Shown one piece after another: positions 16,943 to 25,062 of a DNA stretch of 39,666 nucleotides; the first letter of the stretch is position 1; each line of letters begins with the position of its first letter. The notes beneath the pieces were generated by a model. It was not told the DNA's origin, made no database searches, and saw only the letters and a list, made by a program, of their open reading frames with translations. Source of the DNA: Sedimenticola sp. (GTDB lineage: Bacteria > Pseudomonadota > Gammaproteobacteria > Chromatiales > Chromatiaceae); the NCBI GenBank assembly GCA_002869585.1, contig PKUO01000091.1, positions 1 to 39,666 of the forward strand, in the 5' to 3' direction. The position numbers and the translations under genes were made by a program.

Positions 16943-17185
16943 ATGACTACCCTAAACGCAACTGAAGCGCGCTCAAAACTTTACAAGCTGATTGATGAGG
17001 CCGCTGACACTCATCAACCCATTCTAATTACTGGCAAAAGGAAAAACGCCGTTCTTCTTGCCGAGGAGGACTGGAACTCTATCAATGAGACCTTGTATCT
17101 GCTTTCCGTTCCCGGCATGCGAGAATCAATTCGGGAGGGTATGGCTGAAAGCATTGAGGAGTGCGAGAAGGATCTTGACTGGTAA
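16943..17185 (+). CDS. Antitoxin of the Phd/YefM family
   Basis: The 80-residue protein has the YefM/Phd N-terminal DNA-binding fold (MTTLNATEARSKLYKLIDEA) and the conserved VLLAEEDWNSINETLYLLS. It has an acidic, flexible C-terminus that would wrap the toxin. It should neutralise the YoeB-like toxin and repress the operon. Its TAA shares one base with the ATG of the toxin (TAATG), giving coupled translation. The pair is AT-richer than its flanks, and is likely acquired. Confidence 0.9.
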   Translation: MTTLNATEARSKLYKLIDEAADTHQPILITGKRKNAVLLAEEDWNSINETLYLLSVPGMRESIREGMAESIEECEKDLDW

Positions 17186-17445
17186 TGTGGGAGATCTACT
17201 ACACCAAACAAGCCAGGAAAGACTCTAAGAAATTGGCTTCCGCGGGATTAAAGGAAAAGGCTCAAGAACTGATAGCCATTCTTCAAGCAAACCCTTTTCA
17301 AAATCCCCCACCTTATGAAAAGCTCATTGGCGACATTGATGGTGCCTATTCAAGGCGAATCAACATACAGCACAGACTGGTTTACCAGGTGCTGGAACTA
17401 GAGGAAGCGGTGAAGATTTTGCGCCTCTGGACCCACTATGAATGA
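17185..17445 (+). CDS. Toxin of the YoeB/Txe family
   Basis: This 86-residue mRNA interferase would cleave ribosome-bound mRNA. The family's catalytic residues have visible counterparts: Glu in PPPYEKLIGD, Arg in YSRRINIQHRLVYQV, and the C-terminal His-Tyr in LWTHYE. The length matches YoeB. It overlaps the antitoxin by one base. Convergent with the DAHP synthase/biotin run, it ends 76 bases before that gene's stop. Confidence 0.9.
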   Translation: MWEIYYTKQARKDSKKLASAGLKEKAQELIAILQANPFQNPPPYEKLIGDIDGAYSRRINIQHRLVYQVLELEEAVKILRLWTHYE

Positions 17446-17457
17446 AAGTGCAACCAT

Positions 17458-17480
17458 TGCCTGAGCGGCTTTCCCAGGCA
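17458..17480. terminator. Weak hairpin between convergent genes
   Basis: TGCCTG and CAGGCA pair over six bases with an 11-base loop in the 76-base gap between the toxin and the leftward DAHP synthase. There is no T-run, so termination activity is uncertain. Confidence 0.3.
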
Positions 17481-17521
17481 TAGCCGACAAAACACCCACA
17501 GGCGGATTGGTTAAACTGGAC

Positions 17522-18604
17522 TCACAAATCGGCTACCCGCTTGGGCAAGGCCTGTTTCAGCTTTGCCGCCATGTCGCGCAGGCATTTCTCCGTGCTCTGC
17601 CAGTCGATACAGGCATCGGTCACTGACAGGCCATACTCGAGCTTGCTCAGGTCGGACGGAATCGGCTGGTTGCCTGCCTTCAGGTTGCTCTCCAGCATGA
17701 TACCGATGATCGAACGGTTGCCTTCAACAATCTGATTGGCGACATTTTCCGCCACCAGCGGTTGCAGTTCCGGCTGTTTGTTGGAGTTGCCATGGCTGCA
17801 GTCGATCATGATGTTCTCGGGCAGACCCGCCTTGCTCAACTCCTCTTCGCACAACCTGACATGCACCGAGTCGTAGTTGGGGGTTTTATGACCACCACGC
17901 AGAATCACATGGCCACAGACATTGCCCTTGGTCTGGATCACGGTGACCTGGCCACTCTGATTGATACCGAGAAAGCTGTGGGGCTGGGAAACCGATTGCA
18001 GGGCATTAATCGCCACCCCGAGCCCGCCGTCGGTACCGTTCTTGAAGCCGACCGGCATGGAGAGACCCGACGCCATCTCGCGGTGGGTCTGTGACTCGGT
18101 GGTGCGCGCGCCGATCGCAGCCCATGAGAAGAGATCCGCCAGATACTGTGGGCTGATCGGGTCGAGGGCCTCGGTCGCCGCCGGAAGCCCCAGCTTGCTC
18201 AGCCAGAGCAGCAACTCCCGGGCCTTGTGCAGACCCTCTTCGATGTGGAAGGAGTCATCCATGCTGGGGTCGTTTATCAGCCCCTTCCAGCCCACCGTGG
18301 TACGGGGTTTCTCGAAATAGATACGCATCACGATGAACAGGGTGTCGCCCAGTTCATCATGCAGTCTCTTCAGATGCTGGGCATAATCCTTGGCCGCCTC
18401 TACGTCATGAATAGAGCAGGGACCGGCAATCACCAGGAAGCGATGATCCTTGCGGGTAAGGATATTCTTGATCGTCTGCCTGCCCTCCCAAATCACCTGT
18501 TCCGCCTCCGGCGTGAGCGGTATATGGCGCTTCAGGTCGGCAGGTGATATCAGAACCCGCTCGGCGGCGACATTGGTATTATTCAGGCTGTCTTTGATCA
18601 TCAT
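17522..18604 (-). CDS. Type I 3-deoxy-7-phosphoheptulonate synthase, AroG/F/H family
   Basis: This is a second enzyme for the first shikimate step, structurally unrelated in sequence to the type II enzyme at 15.3-16.6 kb. The 360-residue protein shows the AroG family motifs FLVIAGPCSIHD, FIVMRIYFEKPRTTVGWKG, GARTTESQTHREMASGLSMP, GFKNGTDG and VMIDCSHGNSNK (here NIMIDCSHGNSNK). The three-way split of AroF, AroG and AroH by effector cannot be settled by eye. It lies 68 bases downstream of bioD on the same strand, so it may be read with the biotin genes. Confidence 0.94.
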   Translation of the reverse strand: MMIKDSLNNTNVAAERVLISPADLKRHIPLTPEAEQVIWEGRQTIKNILTRKDHRFLVIAGPCSIHDVEAAKDYAQHLKRLHDELGDTLFIVMRIYFEKPRTTVGWKGLINDPSMDDSFHIEEGLHKARELLLWLSKLGLPAATEALDPISPQYLADLFSWAAIGARTTESQTHREMASGLSMPVGFKNGTDGGLGVAINALQSVSQPHSFLGINQSGQVTVIQTKGNVCGHVILRGGHKTPNYDSVHVRLCEEELSKAGLPENIMIDCSHGNSNKQPELQPLVAENVANQIVEGNRSIIGIMLESNLKAGNQPIPSDLSKLEYGLSVTDACIDWQSTEKCLRDMAAKLKQALPKRVADL

Positions 18605-18672
18605 TGTTCACTGGTCTTCAAATAAGGGAAAAGTATCATAAGGGGTTTGACACGATTCTCAAAATCGGCCCC

Positions 18673-19338
18673 TCAGAGTTCCAGGTACCGGGCAATGCCC
18701 GACGGGGTGACGCCCGTCAGGCGGGGGACATAGCCAAGCATCGGCGCCGGGATGCGCTGTTTCAGACTGTTCAGATTTGCATCCGACTCCAGCATCTGCG
18801 GATCGGCCAGATTCGCCACCCAGCCCGCCAATGGCAAACCGGAGGCGAGAATTGCCTCGACGCTCAGCAAGGCATGATTGATGCAGCCCAGCTTGAGTCC
18901 GACAACCAGGATCACCGGCAGATCGAGCAGGCACGCCAGATCGGACACAGCGGCCTGATCGTTCAATGGCACACGCCAGCCCCCGACACCCTCCACCAGG
19001 ACCTGGTCCGCCTTCTGACCGAGTTGCTGATAGATCTGGTGGATCTGCTGGAGTTCGATCTGCTGCCCTGCCTGTTCCGCTGCCAGATGGGGGGCGATCG
19101 GCGGTTGAAAGGCGTAGGGATTGACCAGGTCGTAGTCGATAGTAAATGACGCCTCGTTCTGGATTCGCAGCGCATCTGCGTTGCGCAGACCCTCTGCGGT
19201 TGGTTCGGCGCCCGAGGCCACCGGCTTCATGCCGAGCACACTCTGGCCCCTCGCCTTCAGCAGATGCATCAGCGCCAGGGTAATTTCGGTCTTGCCGCAC
19301 TCGGTATCGGTGCCGGTGATGAAGTAGCCGTCAGACAC
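18673..19338 (-). CDS. bioD: Dethiobiotin synthetase
   Basis: BioD closes the ureido ring of 7,8-diaminopelargonate using CO2 and ATP to give dethiobiotin. The 221-residue protein has the P-loop-like start YFITGTDTECGKTEITLAL, the MKPVASGAEPT substrate segment and VLVEGVGGWRVPL. The start codon is GTG at 19338, which overlaps the bioC stop (GTGTCTGA), so the two are coupled. The aroG-type gene follows. No bioA (diaminopelargonate synthase) is seen in the window; it must be elsewhere. Confidence 0.94.
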   Translation of the reverse strand: MSDGYFITGTDTECGKTEITLALMHLLKARGQSVLGMKPVASGAEPTAEGLRNADALRIQNEASFTIDYDLVNPYAFQPPIAPHLAAEQAGQQIELQQIHQIYQQLGQKADQVLVEGVGGWRVPLNDQAAVSDLACLLDLPVILVVGLKLGCINHALLSVEAILASGLPLAGWVANLADPQMLESDANLNSLKQRIPAPMLGYVPRLTGVTPSGIARYLEL

Positions 19339-20206
19339 CGGATCCCTCGCCTCTGCGCTTTATCTCACTGACCGGGACCAGGGTAACATCGTTGACACGA
19401 CGCTGGGCCGGGGCCCAGGCGTGACCGTAAATCACCTCATAGCTGGCGGGCAGTCTGCCGTCACGTCGAAATTGTTCATAGGCGGTGGTCATCGCGCGCA
19501 GACGCCCCTTGCCGGTCAGACCGCGCTGACGTTCCAGGGTGACATTGTGCGCCCCCAGTACCTTAAGGTCTTTCATCAGGCCAGAGACATGCTCATAGGT
19601 CAGCTCCATGCGATCGACATCCATCACCGGATCGGCAAACTGGGCGCGCACCAGCTCGTCGCCCACATCGTGCATGTCCAGGAAGGTGCTGACATGGCTG
19701 CTTCCATCGGCCTGGGACCAGGCCATACGCAACTCTTTGAGGGTGTCGGGGCCGAAGGTGGTGAACATCAGCAGGCCGCCCGGGCGCAGAATACGCAGAA
19801 ACTCGCTGAAGGTCCGCTCCAGCTGATTGCTCCACTGTATCGCCGCATTGGAGTAGATCAGATCCACGCTCTGATCGGCCAGCGGGACTCTCTCGAAATC
19901 ACCACACAGGCATTTCGGCCTGCGCAACCAGGAGCCGCGCTTGCGTGTCTCGCGCAGCATGGGCAGGGCAAAATCCAGGGCAATCACCTGGGCCTTGCGA
20001 TAACGCCGTGCAAGCTGGGCCGTGGCCACACCGGTGCCGGCGCCGACGTCAAGAATCACCTCGGGCTCTAACCTGACCACATCCAGGCGATCAAGCATGC
20101 GCTGACCGATCTCACGCTGCAGCACTGCCACCTCGTCATAGCGCTCCGCGGCGCGGGAGAAGGCAAGACGCGCCTGCTGCTTGTCGATCAGGTGGACATT
20201 ACTCAT
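19331..20206 (-). CDS. bioC: Malonyl-ACP O-methyltransferase BioC
   Basis: BioC methylates the free carboxyl of malonyl-ACP, allowing the fatty acid system to build pimeloyl-ACP methyl ester. The 291-residue protein has a class I SAM motif (VILDVGAGTGVATAQLARRY), FERVPLADQSVDLIYSNAAI and QWSNQLERTFSEFLRILRPG, all typical of BioC. Its ATG overlaps the bioH stop and its TGA overlaps the bioD start, placing it inside a tightly packed bioF-H-C-D unit. Confidence 0.94.
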   Translation of the reverse strand: MSNVHLIDKQQARLAFSRAAERYDEVAVLQREIGQRMLDRLDVVRLEPEVILDVGAGTGVATAQLARRYRKAQVIALDFALPMLRETRKRGSWLRRPKCLCGDFERVPLADQSVDLIYSNAAIQWSNQLERTFSEFLRILRPGGLLMFTTFGPDTLKELRMAWSQADGSSHVSTFLDMHDVGDELVRAQFADPVMDVDRMELTYEHVSGLMKDLKVLGAHNVTLERQRGLTGKGRLRAMTTAYEQFRRDGRLPASYEVIYGHAWAPAQRRVNDVTLVPVSEIKRRGEGSGV

Positions 20207-20972
20207 GCTTGGAATCCAGAAAATGTCGCAAGGTCTTCAACGCGGCCTCTGTATGGGACAAAAAGGGGGCATGGGCGGCGCCGTTCAGGATCAATATCTC
20301 GGCATCCGGCATCAGCCGCTCCAGTTCATCGCCTACCGTCACCGGCACCAGGGTGTCGCGCTCACCCAGCAACCAGAGCGTCGGGCACTGGATTTGCCGC
20401 AGCTGATCACGCAGATCGACCGTCAGCAGTAACTCCAGCCCATGTTCCAGGGCCGTGGCATTCGGTGCCGGACGCAGGGCAATGTCCTGGCGCAATAGGC
20501 GCAGGGCCTGGCGCGCCTGATCATCACCTTTCACCTGCAGTGAGAGAAATCGGTCAAGGGTCTTGGGGGGATCGCCGATCAGCTCAGACGAAAACTGCTG
20601 CAGAATCCTGACCGGTAGCGCATGAGGCCAATCATCGCCCTGAATAAATTTTGGGGTAGTCGCTACCAGCACCAGTTTATGGATACGTTCCGGCGCAAGC
20701 ACCGCAGCGCGCTGGGCGATCTGTCCTCCCAGGGACCAACCTATCCAAACCGCCTGGGTCGGGACCAGCCGAAGCACCGCCTCAACCCACTCATCGAGAA
20801 CCGCCGAGCTGATAGTGTAGTGGCTTTCGCCATGTCCAGGGAGTTCGACCACTGTCACCCGGAAATGCCGCGACAAGACATCCAGCAAGGGAGACCAGAC
20901 CGCCGCGTTCATCCCCCAACCGTGCAGCAACACAATATCCTCACCCTGCCCCCTGACCTCACGATAGAGCAT
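20199..20972 (-). CDS. bioH: Pimeloyl-ACP methyl ester carboxylesterase BioH
   Basis: BioH removes the methyl group added by BioC, ending the pimeloyl-ACP cycle. This 257-residue alpha/beta hydrolase has the oxyanion region VLLHGWGMNAAVW and the nucleophile elbow WIGWSLGGQIAQRAA. The acid lies in LWLLGERDTLVPV and the catalytic His in LNGAAHAPFLSH. The ATG overlaps the bioF stop (TGATG), which supports the function by context, since general hydrolases would be hard to tell apart alone. Confidence 0.94.
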   Translation of the reverse strand: MLYREVRGQGEDIVLLHGWGMNAAVWSPLLDVLSRHFRVTVVELPGHGESHYTISSAVLDEWVEAVLRLVPTQAVWIGWSLGGQIAQRAAVLAPERIHKLVLVATTPKFIQGDDWPHALPVRILQQFSSELIGDPPKTLDRFLSLQVKGDDQARQALRLLRQDIALRPAPNATALEHGLELLLTVDLRDQLRQIQCPTLWLLGERDTLVPVTVGDELERLMPDAEILILNGAAHAPFLSHTEAALKTLRHFLDSKHE

Positions 20973-22135
20973 CAGGCAGCCCCTGCCGTTGCCAGCTGTT
21001 CCAGGGCACCGAGCAGACGATTCACCTGCTGCTCGGTGTGGCTGGCCGAAAAGGTGATCCGCAGGCGCGCGCTCCCTTCGGGAACAGTCGGGGGGCGTAT
21101 GGCGGTGACCAGTATGCCCTGGGCCTCAAGCATCTGACTCCAGGCCAGTGCCTGTTCGGAACTGCCCGCCAGTATCGGTTGAATCGGTGTCTGGGACGCC
21201 ATCAGCGGCAACCCGAGCTGTGCCGCCCCCTGTCTGAACTGTCTGATCAGACTATTCAGATGCTCGCGACGCCAGCGCTCCTGCTGTACCAGGCGCAGGC
21301 TGGCGCGGGTCGCCTCGGCAACCGCTGGCGGTGTCGCGGTGGTGAAGATATAGGCTCTGGCCTGTTGGATCAGGGTCTCGATCAACTCGTCGGGGCCGGC
21401 AACGAAGGCGCCAAAGGTGCCTATCCCCTTGCCCAGGGTGCCCATTAGAATTGGCACATCCTCCTGGCCCAGGTTGAAGTGTCCCAGGCTGCCCTCGCCC
21501 CGCTCACCCAGCACGCCGATGCCGTGGGCATCATCGACCATCAGCCAGGCACCCCGGTCGCGGCAGATGGCCGCCATCTCCGGCAGGGGCGCAATATCGC
21601 CATCCATGCTGAACACACCGTCGGTTGCCACCAAGGCTTCGCCCCTATCCTGGGCATCTAGCTGCCCCTTGAGGGCAACCACATCCGCATGGGCATAGCG
21701 TTTGAATCGGGCGCGCGATAACAGGCCACCATCGATGAGCGAGGCATGATTGAGCCGGTCCTGATAGACCGTATCGCTGCGCCCGAGCAGCGCTGCAATC
21801 ACCCCCTGGTTGGCCATATAACCGGTAGAGAAGAGTAGGGCGCGATCACGCCCGCAGAACTCCGCCAGCTCCTCTTCGAGGGCATGGTGGGCCGTACTGT
21901 GGCCATTCACCAGGTGGGCAGAGCCGCTTCCGACGCCATACTGTTCTGCGCCCCTCTGCAACGCGGCGACCACCTCGGGATGGTTGGCCAGTCCCAGATA
22001 GTCGTTACTGCAGAACGACAGCAGGGATTTTCCATTTATTCGCTGTTCTGGACCCTGGGCAGTGTCGCTGACCCGCCGCACGCGGTAGAGGTGATCTTCA
22101 CGACGGCGCGCCAGTTCAGATGCCAAGGATTTCAT
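20972..22135 (-). CDS. bioF: 8-amino-7-oxononanoate synthase
   Basis: BioF condenses pimeloyl-ACP with L-alanine in a PLP-dependent decarboxylating step. The 387-residue length is typical. The sequence shows [71 protein letters not shown] and the PLP-binding Lys in [17 protein letters not shown]. It lies 99 bases after bioB and overlaps bioH, so the transcription unit is bioB-F-H-C-D. Confidence 0.95.
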   Translation of the reverse strand: MKSLASELARRREDHLYRVRRVSDTAQGPEQRINGKSLLSFCSNDYLGLANHPEVVAALQRGAEQYGVGSGSAHLVNGHSTAHHALEEELAEFCGRDRALLFSTGYMANQGVIAALLGRSDTVYQDRLNHASLIDGGLLSRARFKRYAHADVVALKGQLDAQDRGEALVATDGVFSMDGDIAPLPEMAAICRDRGAWLMVDDAHGIGVLGERGEGSLGHFNLGQEDVPILMGTLGKGIGTFGAFVAGPDELIETLIQQARAYIFTTATPPAVAEATRASLRLVQQERWRREHLNSLIRQFRQGAAQLGLPLMASQTPIQPILAGSSEQALAWSQMLEAQGILVTAIRPPTVPEGSARLRITFSASHTEQQVNRLLGALEQLATAGAA

Positions 22136-22234
22136 ACTGCAGGAACGGCTTTAGCCGCGCACAGCGATCGCAACATAACTATCGCGGTTATCACCACACC
22201 CAGGATGAAAAAGGTATCCCCCGCCTTCACTGCA

Positions 22235-23260
22235 TTAACCAAACTCGGCCGCCAGGCGACGTGCACGCTTACCGTTGCACTCCTGTTCGGTCGCCTGCAA
22301 CTCGTTTGACTCTTCAAACTGCAGACCCAGGCGCTGGAACAGCCTGATATCGGCATCGGCCTCAGGATTGTCGGTGGTGAGCAGACGCTCGCCATAGAAC
22401 ATTGAGTTGGCCCCGGCCATGAAGCACAGGGCCTGCATCTCGTCGCTCATCTCGGTACGCCCCGCAGACAGGCGAACATATGAGGCGGGCATCAGGATTC
22501 GGGCAACGGCGATGGTGCGGATAAACTCCAGCGGATCAAGCTCATCCGCGCCAAACAGCGGCGTCCCCTCGACCTGCACCAGCATGTTGATGGGCACCGA
22601 CTCCGGGGGCTTGGGCAGATTGGCCAGCTCACGCAGCATCGAGGCGCGATCGCGGCGCGATTCGCCCATGCCGAGGATGCCGCCGCTGCAGACGTTGATG
22701 TTCTGCTCGCGCACATGCTTGAGGGTGTCGAGGCGATCCTGGAAGGTACGGGTGGAGATTACATTACCGTAGAACTCGGGCGAGGTATCAAGGTTGTGAT
22801 TGTAGTAATCCAGCCCTGCCTCCTTGAGGCGCGCTGCCTGGGGTTCGGTGAGCATGCCGAGGGTAACGCAGGTCTCCATGCCCAGATCATGCACGGCCTG
22901 GATCATCTCGATAACCCGTTCCAGATTCTTGTCGGTGGGGTTGCGCCAGGCAGCCCCCATGCAGAAGCGGGTTGCCCCTTTATCCTTGGCCGCCGAGGCC
23001 GCCTTGATCACCTCATCGACCGGCAACAGCTTCTCTTTTTCCAGATCGGTATTGTGCTTGGCGCTCTGGGAGCAGTAACCGCAATCTTCCGAGCAGGAGC
23101 CGGTCTTGATGCTCAGCAGGGTGCTGACCTGAACCCGGTTGGGGTCGAAATGCTAACGGTGCACGGTTTGCGCCCTGAAAAGCAGGTCATTGAAGGGCAT
23201 ATCCAGCAGTCCCTCGATCTCATCCAGGCCCCAGTCATGTCTCAGTGTTGAATCAGTCAT
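22235..23260 (-). pseudogene. bioB: Biotin synthase with internal TAG at codon 36
   Basis: BioB is the radical SAM enzyme that inserts sulfur into dethiobiotin. From the ATG at 23260 the frame gives 35 residues ending [10 protein letters not shown], then TAG (23153-23155 on the plus strand), then [18 protein letters not shown] and the radical SAM cluster motif CSEDCGYC. The remainder is typical ([78 protein letters not shown]). The stop replaces the residue that is Gln in E. coli BioB (VHRQHFDP), so CAG to TAG fits. No start codon with a ribosome site lies between the stop and the cluster cysteines. Everything else about the gene and operon looks intact, so readthrough or a sequence error is as likely as true loss. 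Confidence 0.9.
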
Positions 23261-23320
23261 CGAATCAGAACCCTCTCAATTAAAAAGTCTGCTGGGCAAA
23301 ATGCGCAGGGATGTGGATAA

Positions 23321-23339
23321 TCCAGCGTCCGGCGCTGGA
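23321..23339 (-). other. Hairpin in the bioB leader
   Basis: TCCAGCG and CGCTGGA flank a five-base loop in a perfect seven-base stem, about 60 bases before bioB. It may be an RNA leader structure or an operator. It does not resemble the BirA operator as I recall it. Confidence 0.3.
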
Positions 23340-23364
23340 AGTACATATAACCGGAAAGCCGATA

Positions 23365-23392
23365 ATAGTAAGTCAAGCAGAACCATTGTCAA
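23365..23392 (-). promoter_or_regulatory. Possible bioB promoter
   Basis: On the minus strand TTGACA (23387-23392) and TACTAT (23365-23370) are 16 bases apart. This would start the bio operon transcript about 100 bases before bioB, in the divergent gap with comF. Confidence 0.4.
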
Positions 23393-23407
23393 CAAGGAGT
23401 GTTAGTA

Positions 23408-24118
23408 ATGGTTTACAGCTGTACAAATAATATACTATCTCTTCTTTGTCCCCCGCACTGTGTAATCTGTAATGCACCTGGGTTCGAGAATCTGGATCTG
23501 TGCCGGGATTGCCTGGATGAGTTGCCATTCAACACGCATTGCTGCGCGCTTTGCGCCCTGCCAATGGAGACAGAATCTTCCTCGAGAGTCTGCGGCAGCT
23601 GCCAGACCAGCCCACCGGCATTCGACCATTGTGTTTCTCCGCTGCGCTTCGAACACCCGGTCAGCCAGCTGGTCAACGGTTTCAAGTTCCACTCGAAGCT
23701 GGCCTACGGGCGATTGCTGGCGATCCTGCTGGGAAACCACCTGGAACGCCATGCAGTCGAGCCACCGGAGCTGATCATCCCGGTGCCGCTGCATCGCAGG
23801 CGCCTGGCTGAACGTGGTTACAACCAGGCCCTGGAATTGGCCAAACCTCTGGGCAGACGCTTTCAGACCAGGGTTGAGGCCGGACTGTGCCAACGCACCA
23901 GGCCCACTCCCGCCCAGTCCGGGCTCGATCGCAAACATCGCCGGCGGAACCTGCGTGGCGCGTTTGAGCTGAAACGGCCAGTCGATGCCCAACATATTGC
24001 TCTGGTGGATGATGTGGTCACCACCGGCAGTACTGTCTCGGAGATCGCCGGACTCTTGAAAAAAGCCGGCGTTGCGCGCGTGGATGTCTGGAGCCTGGCG
24101 AGAACCGCCATCGATTGA
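23408..24118 (+). CDS. comF: ComF family phosphoribosyltransferase-like protein
   Basis: The 236-residue protein has an N-terminal cysteine-rich zinc-ribbon pair (CPPHCVICNAPG, CRDC, CCALC, CGSC) followed by a type I phosphoribosyltransferase domain with the PRPP-binding loop ALVDDVVTTGSTVSEIAG. In competent bacteria ComF helps bring in single-stranded DNA; the E. coli relative is GntX. It is commonly next to bioH or the bio genes in Gammaproteobacteria, as here. I chose the ATG at 23408 because AAGGAG sits eight bases before it; an in-frame GTG at 23399 overlaps that site. Confidence 0.9.
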   Translation: MVYSCTNNILSLLCPPHCVICNAPGFENLDLCRDCLDELPFNTHCCALCALPMETESSSRVCGSCQTSPPAFDHCVSPLRFEHPVSQLVNGFKFHSKLAYGRLLAILLGNHLERHAVEPPELIIPVPLHRRRLAERGYNQALELAKPLGRRFQTRVEAGLCQRTRPTPAQSGLDRKHRRRNLRGAFELKRPVDAQHIALVDDVVTTGSTVSEIAGLLKKAGVARVDVWSLARTAID

Positions 24119-24192
24119 GCGGTAAAAGGCCCCCTGCCCGGCTCACACTGGTCCATACTTAACTTGGGTTGTCACAGAAATAAGGAGGACGA

Positions 24193-24456
24193 ATGGTTCG
24201 GCTAAAGCATTTGCGTCTGGACGTTCTCAAACCCCATCACCCCAGCGTCATTGAGTTCAGCAAGATTCTTGCTGAACAGGGTGAGTGCCGGGTCCGTGTG
24301 ATGGTGCTGGAGATGGACGAAAAGACCGAGACCCTGGAGGTGGAGATCGAGGGATCGAATCTCGATTTCGACCAGATCCAGTCGGCAATCAGCGCCATTG
24401 GCGCTTCTCTCCACAGCATCGATGCCGTGGAAGTGGATAGCGCGAAATCCACCTGA
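24193..24456 (+). CDS. DUF211 family small protein
   Basis: The 87-residue protein matches the DUF211 (COG1888) family, mostly known from archaea. It starts MVRLKHLRLDVLKPHHPSVI, then has LEMDEKTETLEVEIEGSNLDF and AIGASLHSIDAVEV. The fold is expected to be a small ferredoxin-like alpha/beta sandwich. No function is established to my knowledge. A strong AAGGAGG precedes the ATG. It sits 26 bases before a VIT-like membrane gene and is likely co-transcribed with it, suggesting a role with that protein. Confidence 0.85.
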   Translation: MVRLKHLRLDVLKPHHPSVIEFSKILAEQGECRVRVMVLEMDEKTETLEVEIEGSNLDFDQIQSAISAIGASLHSIDAVEVDSAKST

Positions 24457-24482
24457 ACCGGTTCATCCGGCAAAGTAACGCT

Positions 24483-25061
24483 ATGGATTTCCAACAACTG
24501 AAACTGTGGCTTCATCTGACACGATCCCACAGCATCGTCCGGCGCTATTTTGTGGTCAATGGTTTTGATGGCGCCCTGACCATGCTCGGGCTGATTACCG
24601 GGTTTCATCTCAGCGACAAGACCCAGATCACGGTTGTCATCAGCGCCTGCCTGGGTGCCGCCGTAGCCCTGGGCATCAGCGGCATGACCAGCGCCTACCT
24701 GAGTGAATCCGCCGAACGCCGCAAGGCCCTGGCGGATCTCGAGGAGGCGATGGTCACCGATCTGTCGAACAGCGCCCATGCCAATGCAGCCCGGGCCATT
24801 CCGTTTCTCATAGCCCTGGTCAACGGGGCCGCGCCACTGCTGATGTCACTGGTCATCATCACCCCGCTGTGGCTGGCAAATGCAGGGGTCTCACTCCCCC
24901 TTGATCCGCTGCTAGCGGCCATCGGCACCGCCTTCCTGTGCATTTTCGGGCTGGGCGCCTTTCTCGGCAACGTCGGTGGCACCTCCTGGCTCTTGAGCGG
25001 GATTAAAACAGTGGCGATTGCCCTGGCGACGGTGCTGATCATATCGCTGCTTGAGAGCTGA
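24483..25061 (+). CDS. VIT1/CCC1-like membrane protein
   Basis: The 192-residue protein resembles the short VIT1/CCC1 family (archaeal TIGR00267-like). RYFVVNGFDGALTMLGLITG is the typical first helix, and a SAYLSESAERRKALADLEEAM segment follows the second membrane span. Three further hydrophobic segments follow, for about five in all. VIT1/CCC1 relatives move Fe2+ or Mn2+ across membranes. The substrate here is inferred. It follows the DUF211 gene and precedes a P-type ATPase, with only one base between its stop and the likely ATPase start. Confidence 0.8.
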   Translation: MDFQQLKLWLHLTRSHSIVRRYFVVNGFDGALTMLGLITGFHLSDKTQITVVISACLGAAVALGISGMTSAYLSESAERRKALADLEEAMVTDLSNSAHANAARAIPFLIALVNGAAPLLMSLVIITPLWLANAGVSLPLDPLLAAIGTAFLCIFGLGAFLGNVGGTSWLLSGIKTVAIALATVLIISLLES

Positions 25062-25062
25062 C

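Noticed and set aside
22235-23260. Frameshift in bioB
   Set aside because: Both parts are in the same frame from the ATG at 23260; only a TAG substitution separates them.
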